NCBI GenBank assembly: GCA_937894105.1
Contig: CALCTI010000474.1
Span: forward strand, 1-6,923
Length of the DNA stretch: 6,923 bases
Direction: 5' to 3'
DNA from: an uncultured cyanobacterium
Lineage (GTDB): Bacteria > Cyanobacteriota > Cyanobacteriia > CACIAM-69d
Both the position numbers and the translations under genes were made by a program. Each line of letters starts with the position of its first letter. The first letter of the stretch is position 1. Positions 1 to 6,923 of the stretch are shown here, one piece after another. The notes under the pieces were generated by a model, which was not told where the DNA came from, searched no databases, and was given only the letters and a program-made list of their open reading frames with translations.

Positions 1-1315
1 GGTCGATTAATACCCCCGTGGGAGCCAGCACAGCACTGGTGGTAGCCTGGCGCTGCTGGTGCCGCCGTTTCAACAAGCCCAGCTGTAAATACAAAAACTC
101 GTCAAACACCAACCGCCGTCGCGCCTGCTGCAAAATATCATCGCCGGGGGGAAAGTGAATGGCCGCGATCGCCTCAGCAATTTTAATCACCCCACTGGCG
201 TCGCGCACGGTCCGGGGCAATGTTTCCGGCACTTTGGTCGCTGCGGGGAGCACCGTGGCTACCGCCCGCCGCACCGTATCCGCCGCCACCCCCTCCGTTA
301 AGGGATATACCGGCACCACTCGCCCCACCTGCATGGACTGGATTTGCCCTTCCGCATGATCTAGCACCTCCAAATCGGGATTGTCCAAGGTGATGCCATA
401 CTTATTTTTTTTCACCAGCCCCGACGCCGCCACCGTTTTTCCGGGTGCGTACAGGCGCTTTTGTCCCTGCTGCCACTTTACCGAGCCGTACCGCGCCCCC
501 GCCATAAATTTCGAAATGCGAATCTGTCCCGAGCGATCGCGCAGCACCAGATCCATAATGCTGAGCTTGGAATTTTTCGGGCTAGTAAAACAACTGCACC
601 GCTTCACCTGCCCCACCACCGTCACCGTCTCCCCTGTTTCCAGGGCACGAATATCCACCTGGCGGGCGTAGTCAATATAATCGCGCGGGTAATGGTGTAG
701 TAAATCATCCACCGTCAGCAGCCCCAGGCTTCCCAGCTTTTTCGCCGTGCGTGGTCCAATGCCTCGCACTTGGGTCAACGGCGTGTCCAGGCTATAGGTT
801 TTGGCAGATTGGTGGGCAACTTTGCCAGAAATATCAGTGGTTTTGGTGCGTGCTGCTTTTTTTGATCCTCGATTTTTTGAACCCGGATCGCTCTCTGATC
901 CGCCCCTTTCCCGCACTCGACTGCTGGGGGATCTCTGGGGGGCGATCGCCCCCTGTTCCTCAGCCAACTTGGCTTCCACCTGCCGCCGCGCCTTAAACAA
1001 AAACTGTCGCGTTTGGGCCACCAGCCGCTTGCGACCACTCTCCGCTAGATCGCCATATTGGGCAAACTTTTCCGCCGTTTCTCGCCACCGTCGGCGATCA
1101 TCTGCCGCCAGTCCCGGCGGTACCTTACCAAAACTCAGGCACAAAAACTCGCTAAACCGGTATTGTCGCCCTTGAATATTTTCAAATCCCCGCTCCGCCT
1201 CGACGCCCAGCGCTTGCTGCAACCGATTCCAATCCGGTCCACTGTGGCGCTCTTTTGGATTGGTCCCAGCGGTGGTTTTTGCGGAGTTCACGTTTGGAGC
1301 GATCGCCTCACCCAT
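1..1315 (-). CDS. recG: ATP-dependent DNA helicase RecG, N-terminal part (cut by window edge)
   Basis: RecG is a cytoplasmic superfamily 2 double-strand DNA translocase that remodels stalled forks and branch-migrates Holliday junctions. The minus frame stays open for 438 codons from ATG 1315 to the left edge, so the helicase motor domains (Walker A, DExH) lie outside the window. Visible parts are an N-terminal extension (about 1-130, with ALGVEAERGFENIQGRQYRF at 35-54), a polar low-complexity linker (about 130-165), and the start of the wedge region with a helix-hairpin-helix-like stretch (LTQVRGIGPRTAKKLGSLGL, 180-199, then DDLLHHYPRDYID). An OB-fold follows (about 220-325), then VVPVYPLTEGV (333-343) and the helical PPGDDILQQARRRLVFDEFL (389-408), all typical of RecG. 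An in-frame TAG four codons upstream fixes ATG 1315 as the first ATG; AGGGA lies about 7 nt before it. The 121-bp spacer to the upstream kinase gene shows no terminator, so read-through is possible. The identification is secure; completeness cannot be judged. Confidence 0.95.
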   Translation of the reverse strand, partial: MGEAIAPNVNSAKTTAGTNPKERHSGPDWNRLQQALGVEAERGFENIQGRQYRFSEFLCLSFGKVPPGLAADDRRRWRETAEKFAQYGDLAESGRKRLVAQTRQFLFKARRQVEAKLAEEQGAIAPQRSPSSRVRERGGSESDPGSKNRGSKKAARTKTTDISGKVAHQSAKTYSLDTPLTQVRGIGPRTAKKLGSLGLLTVDDLLHHYPRDYIDYARQVDIRALETGETVTVVGQVKRCSCFTSPKNSKLSIMDLVLRDRSGQIRISKFMAGARYGSVKWQQGQKRLYAPGKTVAASGLVKKNKYGITLDNPDLEVLDHAEGQIQSMQVGRVVPVYPLTEGVAADTVRRAVATVLPAATKVPETLPRTVRDASGVIKIAEAIAAIHFPPGDDILQQARRRLVFDEFLYLQLGLLKRRHQQRQATTSAVLAPTGVLID

Positions 1316-1436
1316 CCTAAATCCCTAGCTGTTACCCATGCCTAATACCAACCCCTAGCAATGCTGCGCCTATGGTCTTACCCTAACAATAAAATTATGC
1401 GAGTTATGCGGATATCCCATGCTTCAGAACCCCCAT

Positions 1437-4070
1437 TCAGGGCGAAGCCTGAGAACTTTGATCCGCTTCAACTTCAATGGTCTGGGCGCTGGCGTCTAGA
1501 AGGGTTGTTACCACCTCTAAAAAATCATTAGAGCTACTTTGGTGGGATAAGTATGCATCAATTAACGGACGATCGCCCAAGGTAACCCCCGTGGCCGACG
1601 CCGACCACCGATCCAACCACCCATTAATCGCGCTTTCCCATGCCCGATCACCCAAGGTCAAAATCTTTAGCCGTTGCCCGCCCCGCAGTCGCAATGTGGG
1701 CACAATATTTAACGGATTAAAGAGCGCCTCCCCCTCTTCAGTGTCCCCCCCTTCAACCTCATTCTCCCCACCCCTAAGGCTTAGAATCACCAAATCAGGA
1801 TGGATCGACCTAAATTGAGCGATCGCCATCGCCCCATCATCCACCCACACCACATCATGTCCCGCCGCCGTCAGCAAATTGCACAAAATCAGCGGCCGCT
1901 CAGACCCCCCATCAATCAACATCACGCTCTTCTTGGTTCCGCTGGCACCCAACGGCGCATTGCTGGTACCACCCACCGTTCCCGTAATCGTATTGGCCGC
2001 ACCATTGTGCTCGGAATTGACATTGAACTTCCCGTCATTGCGATCGCGTTGATCCGGCAGCCACACCGTAAAAATCGACCCCTGGTGCACCACAGAATTC
2101 ACTTCAATGGTGCCCCCATGCAGCTCAACCAGCTGCTTAGTTAATCCCACCCCCATACCCAATCCGCCGTGGACGCGCTGGTAAGAGGCTTCCAACTGGT
2201 GGAATTGCTCAAATAAAGACGAAATTTTCTCCGTAGGAATACCGATACCCGTATCTTCCACTTGGACAATTAATCCGCAATTTTCACGCCATGCCCGCAA
2301 AATAATTTGTCCCGAGTTCGGCGTAAATTTTGCTGCATTACTGAGCAAATTCGTCACAATTTGCTGCACTCGCTGACGATCTGCCCAGAATCGATCTTCG
2401 GCGGCCGACAGCTGGAACTCCCTAACAATATTGTTGGTGGCGCTTTTGGCGGTGCTCTCCTCGTTCCCTGGGCGATCGCCATAACGCTCCTGCACCTGAG
2501 CAATACTTTGCAACAGTGCCTGAGCCACGGAAAACTCTCGAATTTTCAACATGGCTAAGCCTGAGCCCAGCTGTGCCACCTCCAAAATATCGTCCACCAA
2601 CCGTTTCAAATGCTCACCGCTATCGTGAATGGTGTGCAGATATTCCTGCTGCTTCGCATTGAGATTATCCAAAGACCACCTCAGCAGCGTATCGGACAGC
2701 CCAATCACGCAGGTTAAAGGCGTTCGTAGCTCGTGACTAACGGCCGCCAAAAACTCACTTTTTGCATAGGCAGCCGTTTCTGCTTGGGTCAACGCATCCT
2801 GCAGTGCCTCTCCCTGGTCGTGGAGGGTTTGCTCCATTTTCTGCTGGTTTTGCTTCCCCGAAGCCTCCACCTGTCCCTGATAAATGCCCAGGGTCAAGAT
2901 CTGCGCCAATCGGTTGAGCCACTGCTCTTCCTGATCTGACCACTGACGCACCTGATCCACCGTTTGGGCTACCAACAGCCCCCACGGCTCCTCTCCTGTG
3001 GAGGATCGCCCCGAAATCGACACCGCCAACTGGGCCCGAATGGGATGACCGTCTGTGGATGGGGTGCCCCAACTGTCGGCGCTCGCCCCTGTCTGAGTCC
3101 TATCCTGCTGCCCGGAGCCCCACCGATCAAAGCCCAAAACCCCCGCCTTTGCTTTTTGGTAAAGCACCGACGGCACCGCGCCATCCCGCCGCGCTTCGTA
3201 GGTGACTCCGTCGCTCAGCTCCTGCCACTGGGGCGTTTCCCACTGGCGATCGCCCTTAAACGTTTCCGAACCGCGCCACACCTTCACCGACTGGAGCCGT
3301 GCCTGAAACTGATAAATCAACAGCCGGTCCACATCCAACAGCCGCCTTGCCTGGGCCAGCGCCCAATAAATCACCTTGGGCAAGTCCTCAGCACCCGTGC
3401 CCATGCGCTGAATGAGTCCATGGTGGAACTGTTCCCAAGCCTGTTCTGCCTTCGGCAAGGCGCAGGAAAGGGCCACCCGCGATGATGAAATGGAGCTGAG
3501 CAGCGGTTGAAATAATCCCTGGAGAATATCCGGCGATACGGGCGGTGGCGGCGGCAACGCCGGCAAAGACCAAGGCTGCTGCTCCAGCCAACTTAAAATC
3601 GCTTTGCCATCCACCGTGACGGAACTTTGCCAGTCGGTTTTCTTGAGATGTCCACCACCCAGGTGTTGGGCGATGGAGGGAGCGCCCCCAACCCCCAGGC
3701 TGCCATTGCACTGATCCCTTGAATCGTCCGGGAGCAACTCCCCGACTCCCTGCCTAAACACCAAGGTGCATAACACCCAGCCACGAGGGGTCACCGTCAA
3801 CCAAAAGCGATCGCCCTCACCAGCAGAATTTTCAAACCCAGTGGACGTTTCAGGGGCGTTCTCTAATGCTCCTTCTGTTGCTCCTTCTGTCATTTTAGGA
3901 ACAATAAAGCGACCGGAATAGGGACCTGACTGGCGCACCGATTGGCGATCGCAATAAACCAGCCCGTCCCCCAAAAATAGCTGACAATTTTGGGCAACTT
4001 CTTGACACAGGCCATCCCACTGACTGGGCGATAAATGCCACTGAAAAGTGTTGGGGAATATAGATAACAC
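1437..4070 (-). CDS. GAF-domain sensor histidine kinase with degenerate C-terminal receiver
   Basis: This 877-residue protein is probably a soluble two-component sensor kinase; no membrane segment is visible. In order it has an N-terminal region I cannot assign (1-200, with a proline run near 172-177) and a GAF domain (about 224-402) with phytochrome-style wording (LLDVDRLLIYQF, EEPWGLLVAQ) but no cysteine, so bilin binding is not expected. A helical linker (403-440) follows, then HisKA with phospho-acceptor H446 in SHELRTPL. The HATPase domain has an N box (NLLSNAAKFT, N578), G1 (DTGIGIP, 606-612), an F box near 620 and a G2-like GGLGMGVGL (635-643), so kinase activity looks intact. The C-terminus (about 714-855) resembles a receiver, but the usual phospho-Asp is Ser764 (LVILSL), the second acidic-pocket residue is Gly721 and the conserved Lys appears to be Arg821. 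The start is GTG: no in-frame ATG lies between the upstream TAA (4100-4098) and it, and GGAG sits 6 nt before it. No partner regulator is in the window, so signal and target are unknown. Confidence 0.93.
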   Translation of the reverse strand: MLSIFPNTFQWHLSPSQWDGLCQEVAQNCQLFLGDGLVYCDRQSVRQSGPYSGRFIVPKMTEGATEGALENAPETSTGFENSAGEGDRFWLTVTPRGWVLCTLVFRQGVGELLPDDSRDQCNGSLGVGGAPSIAQHLGGGHLKKTDWQSSVTVDGKAILSWLEQQPWSLPALPPPPPVSPDILQGLFQPLLSSISSSRVALSCALPKAEQAWEQFHHGLIQRMGTGAEDLPKVIYWALAQARRLLDVDRLLIYQFQARLQSVKVWRGSETFKGDRQWETPQWQELSDGVTYEARRDGAVPSVLYQKAKAGVLGFDRWGSGQQDRTQTGASADSWGTPSTDGHPIRAQLAVSISGRSSTGEEPWGLLVAQTVDQVRQWSDQEEQWLNRLAQILTLGIYQGQVEASGKQNQQKMEQTLHDQGEALQDALTQAETAAYAKSEFLAAVSHELRTPLTCVIGLSDTLLRWSLDNLNAKQQEYLHTIHDSGEHLKRLVDDILEVAQLGSGLAMLKIREFSVAQALLQSIAQVQERYGDRPGNEESTAKSATNNIVREFQLSAAEDRFWADRQRVQQIVTNLLSNAAKFTPNSGQIILRAWRENCGLIVQVEDTGIGIPTEKISSLFEQFHQLEASYQRVHGGLGMGVGLTKQLVELHGGTIEVNSVVHQGSIFTVWLPDQRDRNDGKFNVNSEHNGAANTITGTVGGTSNAPLGASGTKKSVMLIDGGSERPLILCNLLTAAGHDVVWVDDGAMAIAQFRSIHPDLVILSLRGGENEVEGGDTEEGEALFNPLNIVPTLRLRGGQRLKILTLGDRAWESAINGWLDRWSASATGVTLGDRPLIDAYLSHQSSSNDFLEVVTTLLDASAQTIEVEADQSSQASP

Positions 4071-4508
4071 AAGCTGCTCCGGGTCAAGCCGTTGCGGTTA
4101 TTTCACTCTCTGAACTCCAATGCTCTAAAACTTACCAAACCGAGACTGCGATCCAGAAAATTGAAGACTTTGGCATCTGAAATAGACTTGCAAGGTTTGT
4201 CTACCGCTTTGTGAACAACGGAGAATGCAAACTACTTTCAATTACCCTTGCTATTACAGGTTAGTTAAAATAGCCGCCATTAGACCTAAAGTATTCCTGT
4301 ATTTTTAAGGGCTGGCGCAAAGAAATTAGGCGTGAAAATAGCATTAAAATTAAACTTTCGAACTCATTTTTTGCGTGTCTCTATGTGTCGATCTATTAGT
4401 TCGTAAAACGTTTCAATATGACACTTAAAATCGCTATTTCAACGATAGGCTGCGGGCATTAATGTAAGGGCGTAAACCGATTACCCAGGGAAGAAGGGGA
4501 GATGAAAA
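4071..4508. other. AT-rich intergenic gap with no convincing gene
   Basis: These 438 bp separate the glycosyltransferase stop from the kinase start. GC content is only about 30-38 % over 4261-4440 by hand count, visibly lower than in the flanking genes, and no HIP1 octamer occurs. The longest ATG frames are two 27-codon ones (4225-4308 plus, 4344-4261 minus), neither with a well-spaced ribosome binding site. A 47-codon plus-strand frame without ATG (about 4068-4214) is also open. The gap very likely carries the kinase promoter, but I found no -35/-10 pair good enough to mark. I saw no tRNA fold, terminal inverted repeats or tandem repeat. It may be plain regulatory DNA or the remnant of something lost. 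Confidence 0.6.
4077..4080 (-). promoter_or_regulatory. Shine-Dalgarno GGAG for the histidine kinase
   Basis: GGAG on the minus strand lies 6 nt before the GTG at 4070-4068. In this frame a TAA at 4100-4098 closes the reading frame and no ATG falls between, so this site supports the unusual GTG start over a downstream one. Confidence 0.7.
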
Positions 4509-5900
4509 TCAAGCGGAGGGCTGAAATCCCATTGCCGCTAAATTGTCTCGAATCTCTTCCGCGATCGCCCCTTTTCCCTGTTCCTGGTACAGGGAAATCG
4601 CCTGCCCAAACGCATCCAAACTAGCCGGCACATTGCCCCCTTTCAGCAGGACCACCCCCAGGTTTTGATATACCTCTGCCCGTTGAGGATCCAGTTGTGC
4701 TGCCTGTTGATACGCCGCGATCGCTCCCTCCAAATCCCCCTTTGCCCGTAGTGCCAGCCCCAAATTGTAGTGAACCTGGGGTAAGTCAGCGCTGGTGGCG
4801 ATCGCCGATTTGTAAAGCGAAATCGCCTCATCCAGTCGCACCGCCTGCTGATATAAATTTCCCAAATTAACCTCTGCCCCCAGCCGCACCATGGGCAACA
4901 CCGGCTGTTTCAACGCCACGCGATAGTGGGACTGGGCCAAGTCCGGATTGCCTCGCTGGGTGTCCTCAATGGCCAACCGATTGTGCAGCTCGTACATTAG
5001 CTCCACGTTATTGTCTTGCTCTGCCTGGCGCAGCCCCTGTTTAAGCAACGTACGCGATCGCCCCAGCGCCTCCGGATCTACGGTGCCATCCTCCAAGGTT
5101 TCATCCGCCATTTCATCCGCCAACAATGCCCCCAGTTTGCAACAGGCATAGGCGTCTCCGGGATGATCCGCTAAATACGACTCCATGGCTTGGCGGGCTC
5201 GCGCCTGTTTGTTGCCGCGGGCAATGGCCGCCTGTTGGTACCCCTCATGGGCGATCGCCGGGCTTGGCAACGACAGCACCCGCCAGTGGGGATCCGCCGC
5301 CATTAACCGGGTCACGCTATCGTCAATCAGGGCATGGTATGGACGCTCAAAATTCACCGCCGGATGTCGCCGAAATAGCCGCGATACCAATGAATAGGGA
5401 GACTGGACTGCTCCAATTTCTTGCCGCAGCAGGTTAATGGCGATCGCATCGTCGTAGGTTACCGCCTCTTGGATTTGGGCGATCGCCTCCGGCAACAGCC
5501 ACTCATCCCCATCCAGCATCAGCACCCAATCCCCCGTCAACTGCTCCAGCCCATAATTTCGCGCCGCCGCAAAATCGTCACACCATTCAAAAAACGACAC
5601 CCGCTCCCCCAAATTCATCGCCTTAACCCCAGTGCCATCGGTGGAGCCCGTATCCACCACCACCAACTCGTCACACAAGGTCCGCACGCTATCCAAACAC
5701 CGGGCTAAATTGTCCGCCTCATTTTTGGCAATCAAACAAAAACTGATCGATATCGGCTCAGCAGACTCCGATTTAGCAGACTTCGATTTAGCAGACTCCG
5801 ATTTAGCAGGCTCTGATTCAGGGGATGCTGATTCAGCGGATTCTGGTTCAGTGGATTCTGGTTCAGTAAATGCCGATTTGGATGCAGATTCTTCACTCAT
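4509..5900 (-). CDS. Family 2 glycosyltransferase with C-terminal TPR repeats
   Basis: This cytoplasmic GT-A enzyme (463 residues from ATG 5900) is expected to move a sugar from a nucleotide-sugar donor to an unknown acceptor. Residues 1-48 are a disordered Ser/Glu/Ala/Lys tail encoded by a minisatellite. The GT2 domain follows (about 49-235), with SFCLIAKNEADNLARCLDS, then VVVDTGSTDGT (nucleotide binding) and the metal-binding DGDEW (D130-G131-D132-E133). WCDDFAAARNYGLE is typical of the SunS/WaaE-like GT2 subgroup. The C-terminal third holds three clear TPRs (about 340-373, 374-407, 408-441; for example VHYNLGLALRAKGDLEGAI) and probably one or two degenerate ones before them, for protein contacts. 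The start is chosen as ATG 5900, which overlaps the pip stop by 8 bp. A GTG at 5957 would add 19 residues but overlap pip's conserved C-terminus by 65 bp and lacks a good ribosome binding site. GT2-TPR fusions are common in cyanobacteria; substrate specificity cannot be read from the sequence. Confidence 0.9.
   Translation of the reverse strand: MSEESASKSAFTEPESTEPESAESASPESEPAKSESAKSKSAKSESAEPISISFCLIAKNEADNLARCLDSVRTLCDELVVVDTGSTDGTGVKAMNLGERVSFFEWCDDFAAARNYGLEQLTGDWVLMLDGDEWLLPEAIAQIQEAVTYDDAIAINLLRQEIGAVQSPYSLVSRLFRRHPAVNFERPYHALIDDSVTRLMAADPHWRVLSLPSPAIAHEGYQQAAIARGNKQARARQAMESYLADHPGDAYACCKLGALLADEMADETLEDGTVDPEALGRSRTLLKQGLRQAEQDNNVELMYELHNRLAIEDTQRGNPDLAQSHYRVALKQPVLPMVRLGAEVNLGNLYQQAVRLDEAISLYKSAIATSADLPQVHYNLGLALRAKGDLEGAIAAYQQAAQLDPQRAEVYQNLGVVLLKGGNVPASLDAFGQAISLYQEQGKGAIAEEIRDNLAAMGFQPSA
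5760..5894. repeat. 15-bp coding minisatellite, about nine units
   Basis: Nine head-to-tail 15-bp units run 5760-5894; the plus-strand consensus is AGCAGACTCCGATTT. Units at 5760, 5775 and 5790 differ by one base or none, and units become more diverged toward 5894, inside the glycosyltransferase start region. On the minus strand each unit encodes one pentapeptide (SESAK, SKSAK, SESAE, SEPAK, PESAE, PESTE and variants). Because 15 is a multiple of three, gain or loss of units would keep the gene in frame. Confidence 0.9.
5893..5900 (-). promoter_or_regulatory. pip/glycosyltransferase start-stop overlap (ATGAGTGA)
   Basis: The glycosyltransferase ATG (5900-5898) lies inside the last codons of pip, whose TGA is 5895-5893. 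The 8-bp overlap ATGAGTGA is a classical layout for translational coupling. Upstream, only a weak GGA about 8 nt from the ATG and AGGG farther away could serve as ribosome binding site, which fits re-initiation by ribosomes finishing pip. Confidence 0.6.
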
Positions 5901-6864
5901 GGCGGTGTCCAAACCCTTTAATAACGTCCACCAACTTCGCCGTAATTCCAGGTTCACTCATGGAATGCCCAGCATCGTCAATTAAATAAAATGCCGCCTC
6001 TGGCCATTTTTGATGCAGTTCCCATGCTGTCACCATGGGACACACTACGTCATAGCGCCCCTGGACGATCGCCCCTGGAATCGACCGAATTCGACTCACA
6101 TTATCCAACAGCCAGTGGTCCTTATCCATAATACCACCTTTTATAAAATAGTGACTCTCTTTGCTAGCGAAAGCGGCCGCAAACTCCGGATCCGACATCT
6201 TCGATTCCAGCCCCTTGCTCGGATATAGCTTACTGGTTCGTCCTTCCCACCCGGACCAGGCGATCGCCGCCTCCCGCCTCACCGCCGCATTATCGCTGGT
6301 CAACCGTCGATAATACGCCCCCACCAAATCGCCCCGCTCCTCCACCGGAATCGGAGCCAAATAATCCTCCCAAAAATCCGGAAAAATAAAGCTTGCCCCC
6401 TCCTGATAAAACCACTGAATTTCCTGGTGACGCAGCATAAAAATACTGCGCAAAATTATCTCAGTACACCGCCCCGGATGGGTTTCCGCGTAGGCCAACG
6501 CCAGGGTACTCCCCCAGCTGCCCCCCATCACCGCCCACCGGTCAATGTTCAGGTGGCACCGCAGCGCCTCCATATCCGCCACCAAATGCCAGGTGGTATT
6601 GTTTCGCAACTCCGCATGGGGAGTACTCCGCCCACAGGCGCGCTGGTCAAATAGCACCACTCGCCACGTGGCCGGGTCAAAATACCGACGATACTCGGGC
6701 TGGACACCGCCCCCCGGTCCCCCGTGCAAAAACACCACCGGCTTACCATTGGGATTGCCACACTCTTCAAAATAAATGGTGTGAATTTTATCCACCGCCA
6801 TCGTTCCCGTACGATAGGGCTCAATGGGTGGAAATAGTGGCGATCGCGCAGCCGTGGAAGCCAT
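5893..6864 (-). CDS. pip: Proline iminopeptidase (prolyl aminopeptidase, peptidase family S33)
   Basis: This cytoplasmic alpha/beta-hydrolase removes N-terminal proline from peptides (EC 3.4.11.5), serving peptide turnover. The 323 residues match the usual family length. Visible motifs are FPPIEPY near the N-terminus, the oxyanion-hole HGGPGGG (47-53), DQRACGRSTPHAELRNNTTW (73-92; the Ala is more often Gly), the nucleophile elbow GGSWGS with Ser116, Asp272 in QGRYDVVCP and His300 in DDAGHSMSEPG. Glu207 in WSGWEG corresponds to the family Glu thought to bind the substrate amino group. Ser-Asp and Asp-His spacing (156 and 28) fits the family, and the triad is intact. ATG 6864 is chosen because the PPIEPY segment after it is conserved; the leader upstream (6865-6923) is AT-rich with no clear Shine-Dalgarno, and its promoter is not resolved. 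It is the first gene of a likely pip-glycosyltransferase operon. There is no signal peptide. Confidence 0.95.
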   Translation of the reverse strand: MASTAARSPLFPPIEPYRTGTMAVDKIHTIYFEECGNPNGKPVVFLHGGPGGGVQPEYRRYFDPATWRVVLFDQRACGRSTPHAELRNNTTWHLVADMEALRCHLNIDRWAVMGGSWGSTLALAYAETHPGRCTEIILRSIFMLRHQEIQWFYQEGASFIFPDFWEDYLAPIPVEERGDLVGAYYRRLTSDNAAVRREAAIAWSGWEGRTSKLYPSKGLESKMSDPEFAAAFASKESHYFIKGGIMDKDHWLLDNVSRIRSIPGAIVQGRYDVVCPMVTAWELHQKWPEAAFYLIDDAGHSMSEPGITAKLVDVIKGFGHRHE

Positions 6865-6923
6865 AAATTAGAGATAACAGTTAGAGACAGAAAGCTACAG
6901 GATAATCACACGCCACAATAAAC

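Larger units (their letters stand above)
165..6847. repeat. HIP1 octamers (GCGATCGC), 19 dispersed copies
   Basis: The palindrome GCGATCGC starts at 165, 533, 942, 1299, 1819, 2040, 2472, 3246, 3807, 3945, 4561, 4717, 4798, 5054, 5251, 5440, 5479, 6260 and 6840. Chance would give about 0.1 copies in this length, so this is strong HIP1 enrichment as known from many cyanobacteria. All copies lie in coding sequence; none lies in the gap 4071-4508. Where codon phase allows, they encode Ala-Ile-Ala or Arg-Ser/Asp-Arg pairs. Confidence 0.9.

Noticed and set aside
1316..1436. Palindrome GGATATCC and a repeated GCTAGGG in the kinase-recG spacer
   Set aside because: Both are short enough to occur by chance and show no T run or clear promoter spacing.
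2964..3485. 173-codon open frame on the plus strand inside the kinase gene
   Set aside because: It is fully antisense to a well-supported GAF kinase and has a Pro/Arg-rich composition typical of antisense frames in GC-rich coding DNA.
4068..4214. 47-codon plus-strand frame without ATG, considered as a transposase remnant
   Set aside because: No recognisable motif, no start codon, no terminal repeats; kept only as part of the gap description.
4225..4344. Two 27-codon ATG frames in the AT-rich gap (4225-4308 plus; 4344-4261 minus)
   Set aside because: They overlap each other on opposite strands, have no well-placed ribosome binding site and resemble no known peptide.
4430..4446. Possible terminator hairpin (ATCGTT, 5-nt loop, AGCGAT, then T run) after the glycosyltransferase
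   Set aside because: The stem has only six pairs including one G-U, is AT-rich, and the T run is three to four bases; too weak to call.
5901..5957. GTG at 5957 as start of the glycosyltransferase
   Set aside because: It would overlap the conserved end of pip by 65 bp and has no good ribosome binding site; ATG 5900 gives the common short overlap.
5632..5985. Plus-strand frame with Asp/Ser-rich repeats
   Set aside because: It is the reverse reading of the minisatellite; the minus-strand frame continues into a clear GT2 domain.

Overview
The window looks like cyanobacterial chromosomal DNA. The octamer GCGATCGC (HIP1, typical of many cyanobacterial genomes) occurs 19 times by eye in 6.9 kb. 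The proteins are also of cyanobacterial style: a RecG with a long N-terminal extension, a GAF histidine kinase with phytochrome-like GAF wording, and a glycosyltransferase fused to TPRs. The genus cannot be named from the sequence alone.

All four genes lie on the minus strand, so transcription runs from the right edge to the left. In that order they are: a proline iminopeptidase (pip, 6864-5893); a family-2 glycosyltransferase with a C-terminal TPR array (5900-4509, overlapping pip by 8 bp); a 438-bp AT-rich gap without HIP1 sites or a convincing gene (4508-4071); a GTG-started 877-residue GAF sensor histidine kinase with a degenerate C-terminal receiver (4070-1437); a 121-bp spacer; and the first 438 residues of RecG (1315-1), which runs off the left edge.

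pip and the glycosyltransferase are almost certainly cotranscribed and may be translationally coupled through ATGAGTGA. The coding start of the glycosyltransferase is built on a 15-bp minisatellite of about nine units that encodes a Ser/Glu/Ala/Lys-rich disordered tail. The histidine kinase probably has its own promoter in the AT-rich gap, though none could be pinned down. recG follows it on the same strand with no visible terminator between them. The four products (peptide trimming, glycosyl transfer, signalling, recombination repair) share no obvious pathway, so this reads as an ordinary chromosomal neighbourhood and not a defence island or mobile element.

No tRNA, rRNA, CRISPR array, insertion sequence or convincing intrinsic terminator was seen. 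The points most worth a second look are the phosphoacceptor-less receiver of the kinase, its Cys-free GAF and unassigned N-terminal region, the coding minisatellite, and the HIP1-free AT-rich gap.
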